From Craspedostauros australis (taxonomy: Eukaryota; Bacillariophyta; Bacillariophyceae; Mastogloiales; Achnanthaceae), in NCBI GenBank assembly GCA_026770025.1, contig JAMXDE010000042.1:372001-436000 (forward strand): DNA of 64,000 nt, read 5' to 3'. A program made the translations under genes and the position numbers. The notes beneath the pieces were generated by a model. It saw only the letters and a list, made by a program, of their open reading frames with translations. It was not told the DNA's origin and ran no database searches. Position 1 is the first letter of the stretch. Every line of letters begins with the position of its first letter. Positions 21,201 to 30,417 of the stretch are shown one piece after another.

Positions 21201-22548
21201 CAATATGCCGTACACGATCTTCTTCCGACCAGACACCTGGGAGGTGGATGGCAACTGGACTCAGATCGCATCGGGAAACAACGGAGAAACAGATTCGGAT
21301 GACTATACGGCCACCCTCCCGTTTGATTCACCTCTGCTCCTGCCAGCGAATACTGGCACTGTTTCCTTCCGCATCGACATGGCCAATCAATTTCAAATCT
21401 CATTCTCGGGCTCCGCACGCATGGCACCATCCGATACTTTCTCATGTCCATTTTGCCCATTTGATGTGTATGCTGGACAAGCCAGTTTTGAAATTGGAGA
21501 CAGTGCACCCAGCTTCTTCCCCGGTTTCTTCCCCTACTTCATTGGTTCACTCGATTTCTGCTATGACCTGGACACCGAGATGCCGACTGGATCGGCTTCT
21601 CCGTCAACGTCAGTATCACCAACGACCCAGCCATCTATCGTTCCGTCACAGGCACCGACTACTTCATGTCTCAGTGGAGAGACGGCTGGTCTCCCACGTG
21701 AATTCTATGAAGATGAGATTGCATCCGTGCGATACAATATTGAGATATTGAGCGGCATCGACATCACGGGCATGAGGCTCGTGTTGCCATCGACTGGGAG
21801 CCAACCATACACCATCTTCTACCGTCCAAGCACGTGGGACGCACCTGGTGACTGGACAGAAATCGCGTCCGGAACAATCGAGGCGAGAGGGAGCGAAGAG
21901 TTCACAGATGTGATCACATTTGATCGACCACTGTCTGTTTCGGAGGCCGACGGCGTGGTCGCCATCCGTGTGGATACGCAGACAGAATCATTGTATGATG
22001 CCACGGAGGACTACGAGCCTACACCACCAGACTGGTTCGAATGTGAGGAATGCCCGTTCATCATGTTCCCAGGGATGTCAAGCGAAGAGGTTGGAGAGTA
22101 TCCTGATGCCGCTTACGAAGGTTACTACGACTTCTTCATGGGATCGTTGGAGTTCTGCAAAACCGACTCTCTGACAGTGTTGGCTACGAATACACCATCG
22201 GACATGGCATCCGCTGCGCCATCGCTTCTGCCATCACCCGCACCGTCACCTTCGACGTCATCCAGACCATCGTTCATGCCCTCGCCCACACCGTCATCCG
22301 CACCGTCGCCTTCGACGTCATCCAGACCATCGTTCATGCCCTCGCCCACACCGTCATCCGCACCGTCGCCTTCGACGTCATCCAGACCATCGTTCATGCC
22401 CTCGTCCACACCGTCATCCAGACCATCGCTCCCGCCCTCGTCCGTACCATCTTCGCAACCAACCCTGGCCTGGAGCACGAAGGGAGCGAAGGGGTCAAAA
22501 TCATCGAAAGAAAGCAAAACGAGCAAGTCTTCCAAATCATCCAAGTGA
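18237..22548 (+). CDS. Secreted M11 (gametolysin)-type metalloprotease with repeated C-terminal domains
   Basis: Exon 1 (18237-18326) is a signal peptide. Exon 2 is 18601-19297. Shorter exons near 19487-19543, 19658-19817 and 20023-20092 encode the catalytic core with the zinc site HELGHNFGLHH and, after splicing, the YGDRSGAMGG segment that follows it in peptidase family M11. The part between 20093 and about 20500 is not resolved. From about 20520 one frame runs to 22548. It holds the M11 C-terminal region, two copies of a roughly 160-residue domain (about 21061-21567 and 21667-22158) with ITGMRL, PYTIFYRPSTW and WTEIASG motifs, PSxxPS linkers, and a Lys/Ser tail. M11 enzymes degrade extracellular matrix glycoproteins in algae; a cell-wall or gamete role is inferred only. 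A smaller protein with the same domain is encoded at 3.4-4.3 kb. Confidence 0.75.
18327..18600 (+). other. Intron 1 of the M11 protease gene
   Basis: 274 nt, starts GTGAGT directly after the signal-peptide exon and ends TCCTGAAG. It carries a CT microsatellite at about 18357-18374 and CAA/CCA repeats before the acceptor. It preserves phase 0. Confidence 0.7.
19544..19657 (+). other. Intron in the protease catalytic region
   Basis: 114 nt, GTTTAT..CTCTCAG, phase 1. Its removal joins DTDTI to AYAYLYRETSVYNG, which precedes the zinc-binding helix as in M11 enzymes. Confidence 0.5.
19818..20022 (+). other. Intron after the zinc-binding motif
   Basis: 205 nt, GTATGC..CGCACAG, with a long pyrimidine-rich tract. 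Splicing in phase 2 creates the YGDRSGAMG segment expected downstream of HExxHxxGxxH in family M11. Confidence 0.75.
22251..22436 (+). repeat. 60-bp coding minisatellite, about three copies
   Basis: Three near-identical 60-bp units inside the protease gene encode a 20-residue Pro/Ser/Thr repeat of the PSxxPS type. The near identity at the DNA level points to recent expansion. Confidence 0.9.
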
Positions 22549-22798
22549 TCAAGGAGCACCAATGGAAAGGAAGCCAAGATGGCCAGCAAGGTGCGAACGA
22601 ACGCAAGAAGTGCTCCAAGTGAGGGTCCAAGCGAGGATCGAAGCAGTACGAGTATCATACAGCATCTTAGGCTGCACACCCTTACAGTAATTGATAAGTG
22701 CAAGACAGAGCTGAGTTTCACGTAGAGCAAGTATGGGTGGAGTAGAAGTTTTGGATTGATCAATCCCAAATGTAGCAAGCAGAGCTCTACGATGGTGC

Positions 22799-24649
22799 TC
22801 ATATCGGCGACACCTTCAAGTCGATGCAAACCCTGAGCTGCCTCTTCGCGATGCTGCCGACGTTGGCGACGTGCAGGACCGTCATCTTCAGTCCGTGCTT
22901 GTTGCACATTCCCGATAGCAACGATGTCGTTCGCTCACACGAAGGAAATTCATGGTCTGCGACGAAGTCGTACCAGTGACACTCGCCTCCGTTCGGCGTC
23001 AAGTACGGCAGGAACACATCCAAGAAGGACGATCCACCATCCCCCATGCCCAGATCACCATCCGTCGCGCCCTCCTTCGGTCTCGGTGCCAAGATGCGAT
23101 GGAAGAGATTGGATTGATCCTTGGGGAAGGACGGGACGATGTCCATGACATCGCCTTGCAGAATGATTAGCCGTTCGGAGGCACCGGCGCACTTCACCGC
23201 TTTGTTCCGCTTCAGCATCGCATGAGCGAGATGCGCACAACGCACTGCCACCTCGTTCAGCTCAACGGCGATGACGGCAGATGCTTCCGTCCGTCCAGCG
23301 ATTTGGAGTGCGTCCATTGCGACGCCAGCAAACAACACCAATACGCGCTCTCCTCTTGCCACCTGCTGGCAGATCCGCAGCCGCTCCGGTCCCATCCTCG
23401 GAGTGAAGAAGGTTCGCTCGAGATCCACGACGCACTTGATACCGTACTCGGTATGCGTCGTGATGAGTGGCGATCGCTGTGCTCCTGCCAAGATCCGCAA
23501 CAATCCAGGTGCCCGTTCGCTGCCTTCCATGTTGGACTCGCGCACGACGACCACCTTGATCGCCTTGTTCTTCTTCATCATGGCCTTGCCCATCTCTTCC
23601 GGTGTGTGCGAGCTGTCGTCGCCATCTGGCAAGGAATGGAGGTATGCGACATCGCCGATGACATCGAAGCTCTTTGGCATCATGCGTTGCCGCGTTACGT
23701 TGTCGCCGCCATCGATCGAGCCGATCAGATCCAGCGCATCCCCTTCATCCTGGCCATGTTGTGCGACATCAACAGGAGGACCCATGGCACGTACGCTCTC
23801 CACAAACCGATTGATCTTCTCCCAGTTGCGTTCGTGCCTCTCGTTCACGAGCTGCATCAGCCATTGCAACATCTGCGCGTTCTGCTCATTCACCTCGTTC
23901 AGACCGGCACCTTCGTTTGTGCCCCCCTGCTTCTCCGCGTTCGACTTGTTCACTCCGTACGAGTAGAGCGGCGATCCCCATCTCGTGCACATCGGCATCT
24001 CCAATCCTTCGTCGCCCCAGACCGCAACCAGATAGGTGCGGTCGTTCTTCCACGTCGTCAATCCCACATTCTTGAATGCCGGTCTGGCTGCGGCCATGAG
24101 GGCGGATGCCGCCGCCAACGATCGGCACGCGACATGCAGAATGAATGGCTCATATCTCAGCCAGATGGTTTGGTCGTTTTCATCTGCATCATGTTGGGCA
24201 TCGTCATCAACGTTTTGCTCTTTCGGTTGATCAACATCATTTTCAACGTCATTATCAACGTCGCCATTGACAGTCTCGCTTGACCGTTGCCCGTTGTCCT
24301 TGTAATCGTACTGGCCAATCGTGGGGATAGGATCGCCTCCTCCCGATGGATCGGTGTCGATGGTTCCCAAATCAAAGTACCGCATCGGATCCGAGATCAT
24401 CTCGTGCGAAATTCGGAACCGTCGGAAGCGCGTGGTCGACTTGCGACCGGGTCCTCTGTACATGAAGGAACGCCCCGCGCAGGAGCTCGTCGTGTAGCAA
24501 TCCTCGCGCTCGTTCAGCACCGCGCAGATGTCGACAGCTCGCGGATCGATGCGACCTGCGGATGACTTGTCCCGTTTGCCCAGGCATTGCGCCTTGGCAT
24601 TTTCGAAGTCGTTGAATCTCAGCTTCTGCTGCAGGTGAGACGCCATCAC
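22799..24649 (-). CDS. TYW3-Trm5/TYW2 fusion, wybutosine-pathway enzyme
   Basis: Single-exon protein of 616 aa. The N-terminal part matches TYW3, the S-adenosylmethionine-dependent N4-methyltransferase of wybutosine synthesis: GRIDPRAVDICAVLNE, then YTTSSCAGR (about 52-60). After an acidic Asp/Glu-rich linker (about 125-160) the TYW3 fold appears to continue (FILHVACRSLAAASALM). From about 326 the protein matches the Trm5/TYW2 family: FDVIGDVAYLHSLP, HTEYGIKCVVDLERTFFTPRMG, methyltransferase motif I VLVLFAGVAMDAL (about 436-448), AVELNEVAV, and HRILAPRP. Trm5 makes m1G37 and TYW2 transfers the aminocarboxypropyl group, both on tRNA-Phe. Which activity the C-terminal half has cannot be told by eye. 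Fusions of wybutosine enzymes are known in plants. The gene lies convergent with the upstream protease gene. Confidence 0.85.
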   Translation of the reverse strand: MMASHLQQKLRFNDFENAKAQCLGKRDKSSAGRIDPRAVDICAVLNEREDCYTTSSCAGRSFMYRGPGRKSTTRFRRFRISHEMISDPMRYFDLGTIDTDPSGGGDPIPTIGQYDYKDNGQRSSETVNGDVDNDVENDVDQPKEQNVDDDAQHDADENDQTIWLRYEPFILHVACRSLAAASALMAAARPAFKNVGLTTWKNDRTYLVAVWGDEGLEMPMCTRWGSPLYSYGVNKSNAEKQGGTNEGAGLNEVNEQNAQMLQWLMQLVNERHERNWEKINRFVESVRAMGPPVDVAQHGQDEGDALDLIGSIDGGDNVTRQRMMPKSFDVIGDVAYLHSLPDGDDSSHTPEEMGKAMMKKNKAIKVVVVRESNMEGSERAPGLLRILAGAQRSPLITTHTEYGIKCVVDLERTFFTPRMGPERLRICQQVARGERVLVLFAGVAMDALQIAGRTEASAVIAVELNEVAVRCAHLAHAMLKRNKAVKCAGASERLIILQGDVMDIVPSFPKDQSNLFHRILAPRPKEGATDGDLGMGDGGSSFLDVFLPYLTPNGGECHWYDFVADHEFPSCERTTSLLSGMCNKHGLKMTVLHVANVGSIAKRQLRVCIDLKVSPI

Positions 24650-25576
24650 TTGATGCTGTTTTGTCTGCCTGATTAGTTGCCTGTCTGTGTCTATCTACTC
24701 TATGGATTGTGCGTGTGTTGGTTACGTATGCGAGAATAGGAGTCTGCTCCGCCATGTGTCGTTCAGAAAGGAAGTCGAGATGATGGAAGAATGATGGAAG
24801 AATGGGTGGTTCCGACGTGAGTTGGTCGGTTGGTTGGTTGGTGTTGGGCTCTGGTTGATGGGGCATGCGGTGGATTGATTTATTATTCGTACATTTGTGT
24901 TGGATATGACATCAAAGGACGCCGTAAAGACGTGTTGCTACCACTGCAAAAGCTGCGGCAACACTAGCAACAATCGAAGAAAATACTGTCACAAATCGTT
25001 GGTGGCTGCGTGAGTCCATCGAGTCGTCTCACTATCCGTGACTGGGGACTCGGTGGAAGATACCAATCAACAAATGGCGCCATCAGCAACTTCGCGCCCA
25101 AATTAGCAACTCCTCCAACATCTTGCGTCGTCGTTCAGGCTCCTTGAAGCCCTGGATTCTCTTGCATGATGCAGCATCATTTGGCATCGTCATCCTTCTT
25201 TCAGTCAGCCTCTCGGAGATGTCAGAGTCATCGGTCATCCTGTCCCGGTCACCGCTCTACTAAAACCAAGAGCGGACATCTCGTGCTTTCGCACGGTGCA
25301 TGCATGTCATCGTTCACTCTTGCATTGCAGTAGACGACGCAAGTCAAGTAATAGTAAATCATCCTTTCACACTATTCCAAGAGTGGTGGCGCAAACACTC
25401 AACAACAAGCGACGCATCATCCGCAAACATCACATCACTTTGTATCCATGCACCCACCACCAGTTGTATGCGGTTATGCCTTCGAGGATTGCACGCAATA
25501 ATAGTGCATCAAACAATCGCACCACTGTACCATACTCTGCCATCATGGTATTCCATTTCTTCAGAACTGCGGCATA
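24650..25576. other. Intergenic, no gene seen
   Basis: Upstream of the TYW3-fusion gene. Contains GGTT repeats near 24828-24840. Frames are short and lack coding character. Confidence 0.4.
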
Positions 25577-26308
25577 ATGGACACAGACTTCGCTTCTGCC
25601 ACTTCTCGCCTTCCTGGTGTTCGGCCACCCATCTGCGGAGGCATTGTCCAACACTCCAACGCCAAGGCCAACAGCCGCAACTACAATGACCACAACAACT
25701 GTAACATTGACAACGGCGCAACCAACACCCCTCTCAAGGCAACATGTGGATCTTGCGATCATCAGTGGCGACACGACCGGGCGCTTGCTGCTATTGCAGC
25801 GTTGCGCAACGCATCAGCCTCCGCAGGCACAGGGATTGCTTTGTTGAAGTTAACTGAAACGATCCTTTGTGATCTGAGATCCAACCAAGATCAAGGCATG
25901 ATGTCTTGAGACCCTCTGAGGAAGGTTTCGGAAGTACTCAAGAAAGGATTCCCACATGGTCGACAGGAGCTTGCGGGGTTGTTGACGAAGACATGGAAGC
26001 CGCGTCAGCAGCAGGAATGGTTGGCGGGACATGTGCCTGGTGTGGTGTTGGAGATGCCGACGCAAGATGGTGCGGCTATCGTCCTTTTCACAACAACATA
26101 CAGGGTTGATCTAGATTCCTCCTTTGGCGCATCGACGCAACCTCTGGCCAAGCCATTGGCCAAAATACTGGATGCTAGTGATGATTCTAGTCCCGCCCAT
26201 GACTTTCCTGACCTCCACACGTACAGTGCACATCTCGCCCCCACTTTTCCCATAGATCTAGCAGGCCGCAACTCTCATACTAATCAATGCTATCTCTCAG
26301 AATATTAG
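25577..26308 (+). CDS. Doubtful spliced gene of unknown function
   Basis: A frame from 25577 and another from about 25909 to 26308 share the same phase and are split by a TGA at 25907-25909. A very short GT..AG segment (about 42 nt, ending CTTGAG) would remove the stop; a 68-nt alternative joins a different upstream frame that begins with a hydrophobic, signal-like stretch. The downstream part (VSEVLKKGFPHGRQELAGLL, then WKPRQQQEW) looks protein-like. No family is recognised. It may be a degraded gene. Confidence 0.3.
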
Positions 26309-26525
26309 CGAACAACATTGATTCTCACACTCCGTCCTATTGATGCAGTTCATCACATGTACTCATTCATCCTATTAAATGATTACTTTGGAACGTCTGT
26401 GTCAGTTGAGCAATGAAGCACAGCAGAAGGCATGACAAGCCATCACAGAACAGGTTGTGTGAGCTGTCTTGGACAATTTTGTCTGTACAAAGTATTGATA
26501 CCAAGGTTTCCTACTGGTCCGCAAC

Positions 26526-26607
26526 GACGCAGTGGCCGAGCGGTTAAGGCGATCGACTAGAAATCGATTGGGATTTTCCCGCGTAGGTTCGAGTCCTGCC
26601 TGCGTCG
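26526..26607 (+). tRNA. tRNA-Ser (anticodon AGA)
   Basis: The 7-bp acceptor stem GACGCAG/CTGCGTC is perfect. The anticodon stem ATCGA/TCGAT encloses the loop CTAGAAA with anticodon AGA, reading the serine codon UCU. A long variable arm marks a class II tRNA, and the T-loop GGTTCGAGTCC is standard. Length is 82 nt without CCA and there is no intron. Confidence 0.95.
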
Positions 26608-26616
26608 TGACTTACC

Positions 26617-26621
26617 TTTTT
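26617..26621 (+). terminator. RNA polymerase III terminator
   Basis: A run of five T residues starts 10 nt after the tRNA-Ser gene. Confidence 0.7.
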
Positions 26622-26916
26622 GGAGAAATTGGCGCCGAATTTCTGACAACATCGTCCGATCTGTTGATGCTTTTTGACCATCGAGGCGAGGCTGATTCGG
26701 AGACTTGGGTAACGGCGGCAGCGGCAGTAACAGGAACGAAACACGCCATGTTGAAAATTAGTGCCAATACACATGCACCAGCTTTCCTCCACGTACGCGT
26801 AAGTGACGTGTTTCATGTAATCAATTTTCTAAACGTTTGTTCCGTGTTATTGCTGTTTTTGCACCTCCAAGAGAGGGAGAGCGAGAGCCAACATGCTCGT
26901 TACTGATGAGCGACCG

Positions 26917-28490
26917 CGGTTACTGGATGCTCTCGATTGCCTCCACACCTGGAAGCTTGTCTCCGGCCAAGAGTTCCAGGGTGGCACCTCCTCCGGTGGA
27001 GACGTAGGAGACCTCCTTCGTCTTGCCGAAGGCTTCAAGGGCAGCGACGGAATCTCCACCACCGACGACGGTGATGCAGTTCTTGTTCTTCGTGATGTCG
27101 ACCAGGATGTCGACGAGCCCTCGCGTTCCGACATCGAATGGCGCGATTTCGAACACACCGGCAGGTCCGTTGAAGACGCACTTGGTGACGCCCTGCAGGG
27201 CTTCTTCGAACACCTTGACGGTCTTGGGACCCGCGTCCAGTCCCATCCAGCCGTCCTGGATTCCGTCGCATCCTGGCGCGATGTCGAATGTTTTGGTGTC
27301 CTTGATGTCCATGGGACCTGACGGGAAGGAGGCGGAGCAGACAGCATCAACCGGGACAACGAGCTTCTTTCCATTCTTCTTTGCCTCCTCTATCAGTTCA
27401 CGCGCCGTGTCGATCATGGACTCCTCGAGCAGCGACGAGCCGACGTTGACCCCCATGGCCTTGATGAAGGTGAAGGCCAAGCCTCCACCGAGCACGAGGG
27501 TGTCGACGGAGTTGAGCAATCCCTTGATGACGGGCAGCTTGGTGGAGACCTTGGATCCACCGATGATGGCGGCGACGACGTCTTTCTCACCGAGCTGCGT
27601 GAAGTCGAGGTAGTTGAGTTCGGACTGCACGAGCTTTCCAACTCCACAGAGCTTCGCATCCATGAAGGATGGGACGCCGCTGACGGATGCGTGGGCTCGG
27701 TGGCATGTACCGAACGCATCGTTGATGTAGGCATCCGCGAGTCCAGCAAGTCCCCTGTTTTCCCGTGGAGAATGCAATCAGAGCAGAGCAGAGCATTATA
27801 GATCGGGGTATGCATGTGTGGTTGGTGGTATTGGTATTTCGCAATCAATGATATCATACAACGGAGAGCGATACAACAAAAGGAGAAGTGAGAATGATGC
27901 GAATCTGCTTCTCACGATCACATGAAGCACACTCCCAGCGTTCGTAGAACAGGTACATGACGTCATTGAACTGCCATCACCACCAAGAAAGTGCCATCAC
28001 AATCGCCCACAAACGAATGAACTTACTTGGCAAAGTCTGGATCGTTCTTTTCCTCCTGCTTGGTGAATCGCAGGTTCTCGAGCAAGAGGATCTGTCCGCC
28101 CTTCTTGTCGAGCCCGGCGACGGCGCTGGTGACCTTGTCGCCCTGGCATTCATTGACGAAGGCGACTGGCGCCTTGGCCAAGGTCTGCAGACGATCGACG
28201 ACGTTGCTGAGGGTGAGCTTGGCACGCTGCTTGCCGCCCTCGTCCTCTCCTTTCTGCACGAGCTTGGGTCGTCCCATGTGCGACATAACGACGGCGTTGT
28301 GGGAGCTCTCGAGGATGGCCTGGAGGGTGGGCAGGGCGCCGCGGATGCGGGAATCATCCGTGATTTCGAGGTCGTCGTTCATGGGGACGTTGAAGTCGAC
28401 GCGAACGAGGATATTCTTGGCGTCAGTGCCGGATGTGTTGGGTCCCATGGACTCGAGGATGTCGACGACGTTGCGCTTGCGTGAAAACAT
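26917..28490 (-). CDS. PGK: Phosphoglycerate kinase
   Basis: Transfers phosphate between 1,3-bisphosphoglycerate and ADP in glycolysis. Exons 28490-28027 and 27754-26917 give 433 aa, a normal length. Exon 1 has VRVDFNVPMND, the substrate-binding SRIRGALPTL and SHMGRPK motifs, and LLLENLRF. Exon 2 has ADAYINDAFGTCHRAHAS, VAAIIGGSKVSTK, LGGGLAFTF, the FNGPAGVFE motif, and the nucleotide-binding VVGGGDSVAAL near the end with STGGGATLELLAG. The 272-nt intron has a consensus GTAAGT donor. The ATG at 28490 starts right before the PGK fold (MFSRKRNVVDILE); an upstream in-frame hydrophobic stretch could act as a targeting signal if a farther start were used, but a cytosolic form is the simplest reading. 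Confidence 0.95.
27755..28026 (-). other. PGK intron
   Basis: 272 nt on the minus strand, GTAAGTTC..GAAAACAG. It splits a Lys codon after DFA and joins to GLAGLADAY, restoring the conserved PGK sequence. Confidence 0.9.
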
Positions 28491-30417
28491 GGTTCTGCTT
28501 TTGCGTTCGTGCTGTTGGTATAGACACAGAATTGTGGGGGATGCATTTGGTGGCAGGAGGAAGATGAGAGTGGAGACGAGCAGAATCGCACAGGTGGAAT
28601 TCAACGATGAGAGTGTGAGAAAGATGAGTATCAATGGAGCCTCTTGCTGACGATGGATGATGGCGGTCGTGGGTGACGATGAAGCAGAGAGCAGTCATGG
28701 ATTGCATTCTTTCTCTGCCTTCTTCTGATGTGAATCTTCTTGCTGCGATCTTGATATTTCACCAAGACATGATGAATGGAGAGATGGATGTGCGGTATGG
28801 TTCTTGGTCTTGCCCACTTTGCGGTCGCTTTGTGCCCAATTGATGGTATTGCAGCCATAGCAGCATGGACATCGTTCCGACTCACAGAAGATCTTTGGGT
28901 GCGCTGCTTTGCGTTTTGCTTGATTGCGTTTCGTTTCTGTTTTTGTGTCTGGTTGCAGTGGATCCATTCTTGTCGTCATCGTTGCTGGTGACGGTTGTGC
29001 GGATGTGTTCGTCTCCCGCATGCCTTGTGTCTGCACGAAGGTGTTGGAATGAGAACACTTGCGTTGCTGGAACTGTTCGTGCTGTCACGCCCACACCTCC
29101 TCTGAACGCAAGTGCAAACAACACATGATGCCAAAGGAAGAAGAACGAACGATCCGTGTTCTCATTCCAGCCTCCCCCACGTGTTGCGAAGAAGAAATCC
29201 TTCACCATCCGCGTCGATGACAGAGCGGCGTTGCCAAACAGAACACATTCCGCTTCGCGTTTGGTGTCAACAGCCCAATCAACCCGAATCATCCAACCAG
29301 AGCCTTCGAATTTTTGTCATTCGTGATTTCGTCATCCTTTTGCGATGGAATTGCATGGTGTCACCAACATGGTGGATTGTGTGCGTGTGTGGCTCGAAGT
29401 GGTCTGCCTTGACCATCTCTTGCGTTTCCCTTCCATCGAGATCCATCTGCTCTCCTGCACCATCTCTTCCACCATCTCTTCCACCCATGACGTCTCCACT
29501 CTTCACATGCCCATGGCAAGCAGCACCGCATGCGGATACTCCACCACGGAGAGTCACACTGCACGAGAGTATTCATTCAATGACCTACCCATTCATCGCT
29601 GACCGACACTGTCCCATCGTCCACTTCATTCAGCGTCTCTCCGCACCCTTTCCAGCACAAGGAGAGATCGATTCCCAGCAAGGAAGCCATGGCGGTGGTA
29701 TTGTATTGTGGGGCTCCTCGTACTGCTCTACTCTACTCTATTCTATTGTACTCTCGAGTATGCCTCAGTATTGCTTATTGTTGTTGTTGCTGTTGTCTCT
29801 CTTGAACTCTCCACCCAAGAGTAGGTACGTTGCATTCTCTTGTTCGTCTTCTTGTTGTTGTTGTCGTTCATTTGTTGTGTTTGCCTTTGCCGGAGTTTCG
29901 GTGAATCTTGCTGTCAACGCCCGAATCTCATGTTCTGGGTGTGTCAAGCGCGATCACCGACTCTATTGAAATGAATGGTACTCTACTATGTATGGATAGA
30001 GTGTGCAGAGTAGAGCAGAGTACTCTCCCGCAACTTGACCTCGTGATTGGAGAGATAGAAGTTGGTCCTATGCTTGGACCGTGTTGTTGTTGTTGTCTAC
30101 CAATAATTGAAGAGAGCAGTTGCTCCGTTGATGCTCTGCTCATCGACGATGGTTTGTCGAGTGTCTTGGGGGGCAGAATAGAGTACTCCACATAGTATAT
30201 TAGAATAGAGTTCTCCATGAAGTCATCCATCAGTCGTCCGCCATCTGTCATGGAGCGATACCGTCCTGCATGCCCAATCATAGCAGCAACATTAGCGAGG
30301 CATCACGAATTGCCTCGCTCATTTCCATCTCCATGTTCATACCCGGATTCATCTGTCCATGCCATTCCATGCGTCTTCATGAGAATAATCCCCTCGTTCA
30401 ATAGAATCGAGATGTAA
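28491..30417. other. Intergenic region with TACTC/GAGTA tracts
   Basis: About 1.9 kb between PGK and the next minus-strand gene. Clusters of TACTC, ACTCTA and AGAGTA occur at 29729-29760, 29977-30030 and 30176-30213. Frames here have no coding character. Confidence 0.4.

Noticed and set aside
22125-22907. A minus-strand Asp/Gly-rich frame of 260 codons
   Set aside because: It is the antisense reading of the PSxxPS minisatellite.
23222-24283. A plus-strand frame of 353 codons
   Set aside because: It is antisense to the TYW3-Trm5/TYW2 gene and has no family features.
26532-26906. A plus-strand frame over the tRNA-Ser
   Set aside because: It overlaps the tRNA and has no coding character.
28491-28634. 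An upstream in-frame extension of PGK as a signal peptide
   Set aside because: It is hydrophobic but the ATG at 28490 fits the PGK fold start; kept only as a possibility.
29112-29969. A 285-codon plus-strand frame
   Set aside because: Low-complexity Ser/Pro/Cys-rich composition and no domain; more likely intergenic.
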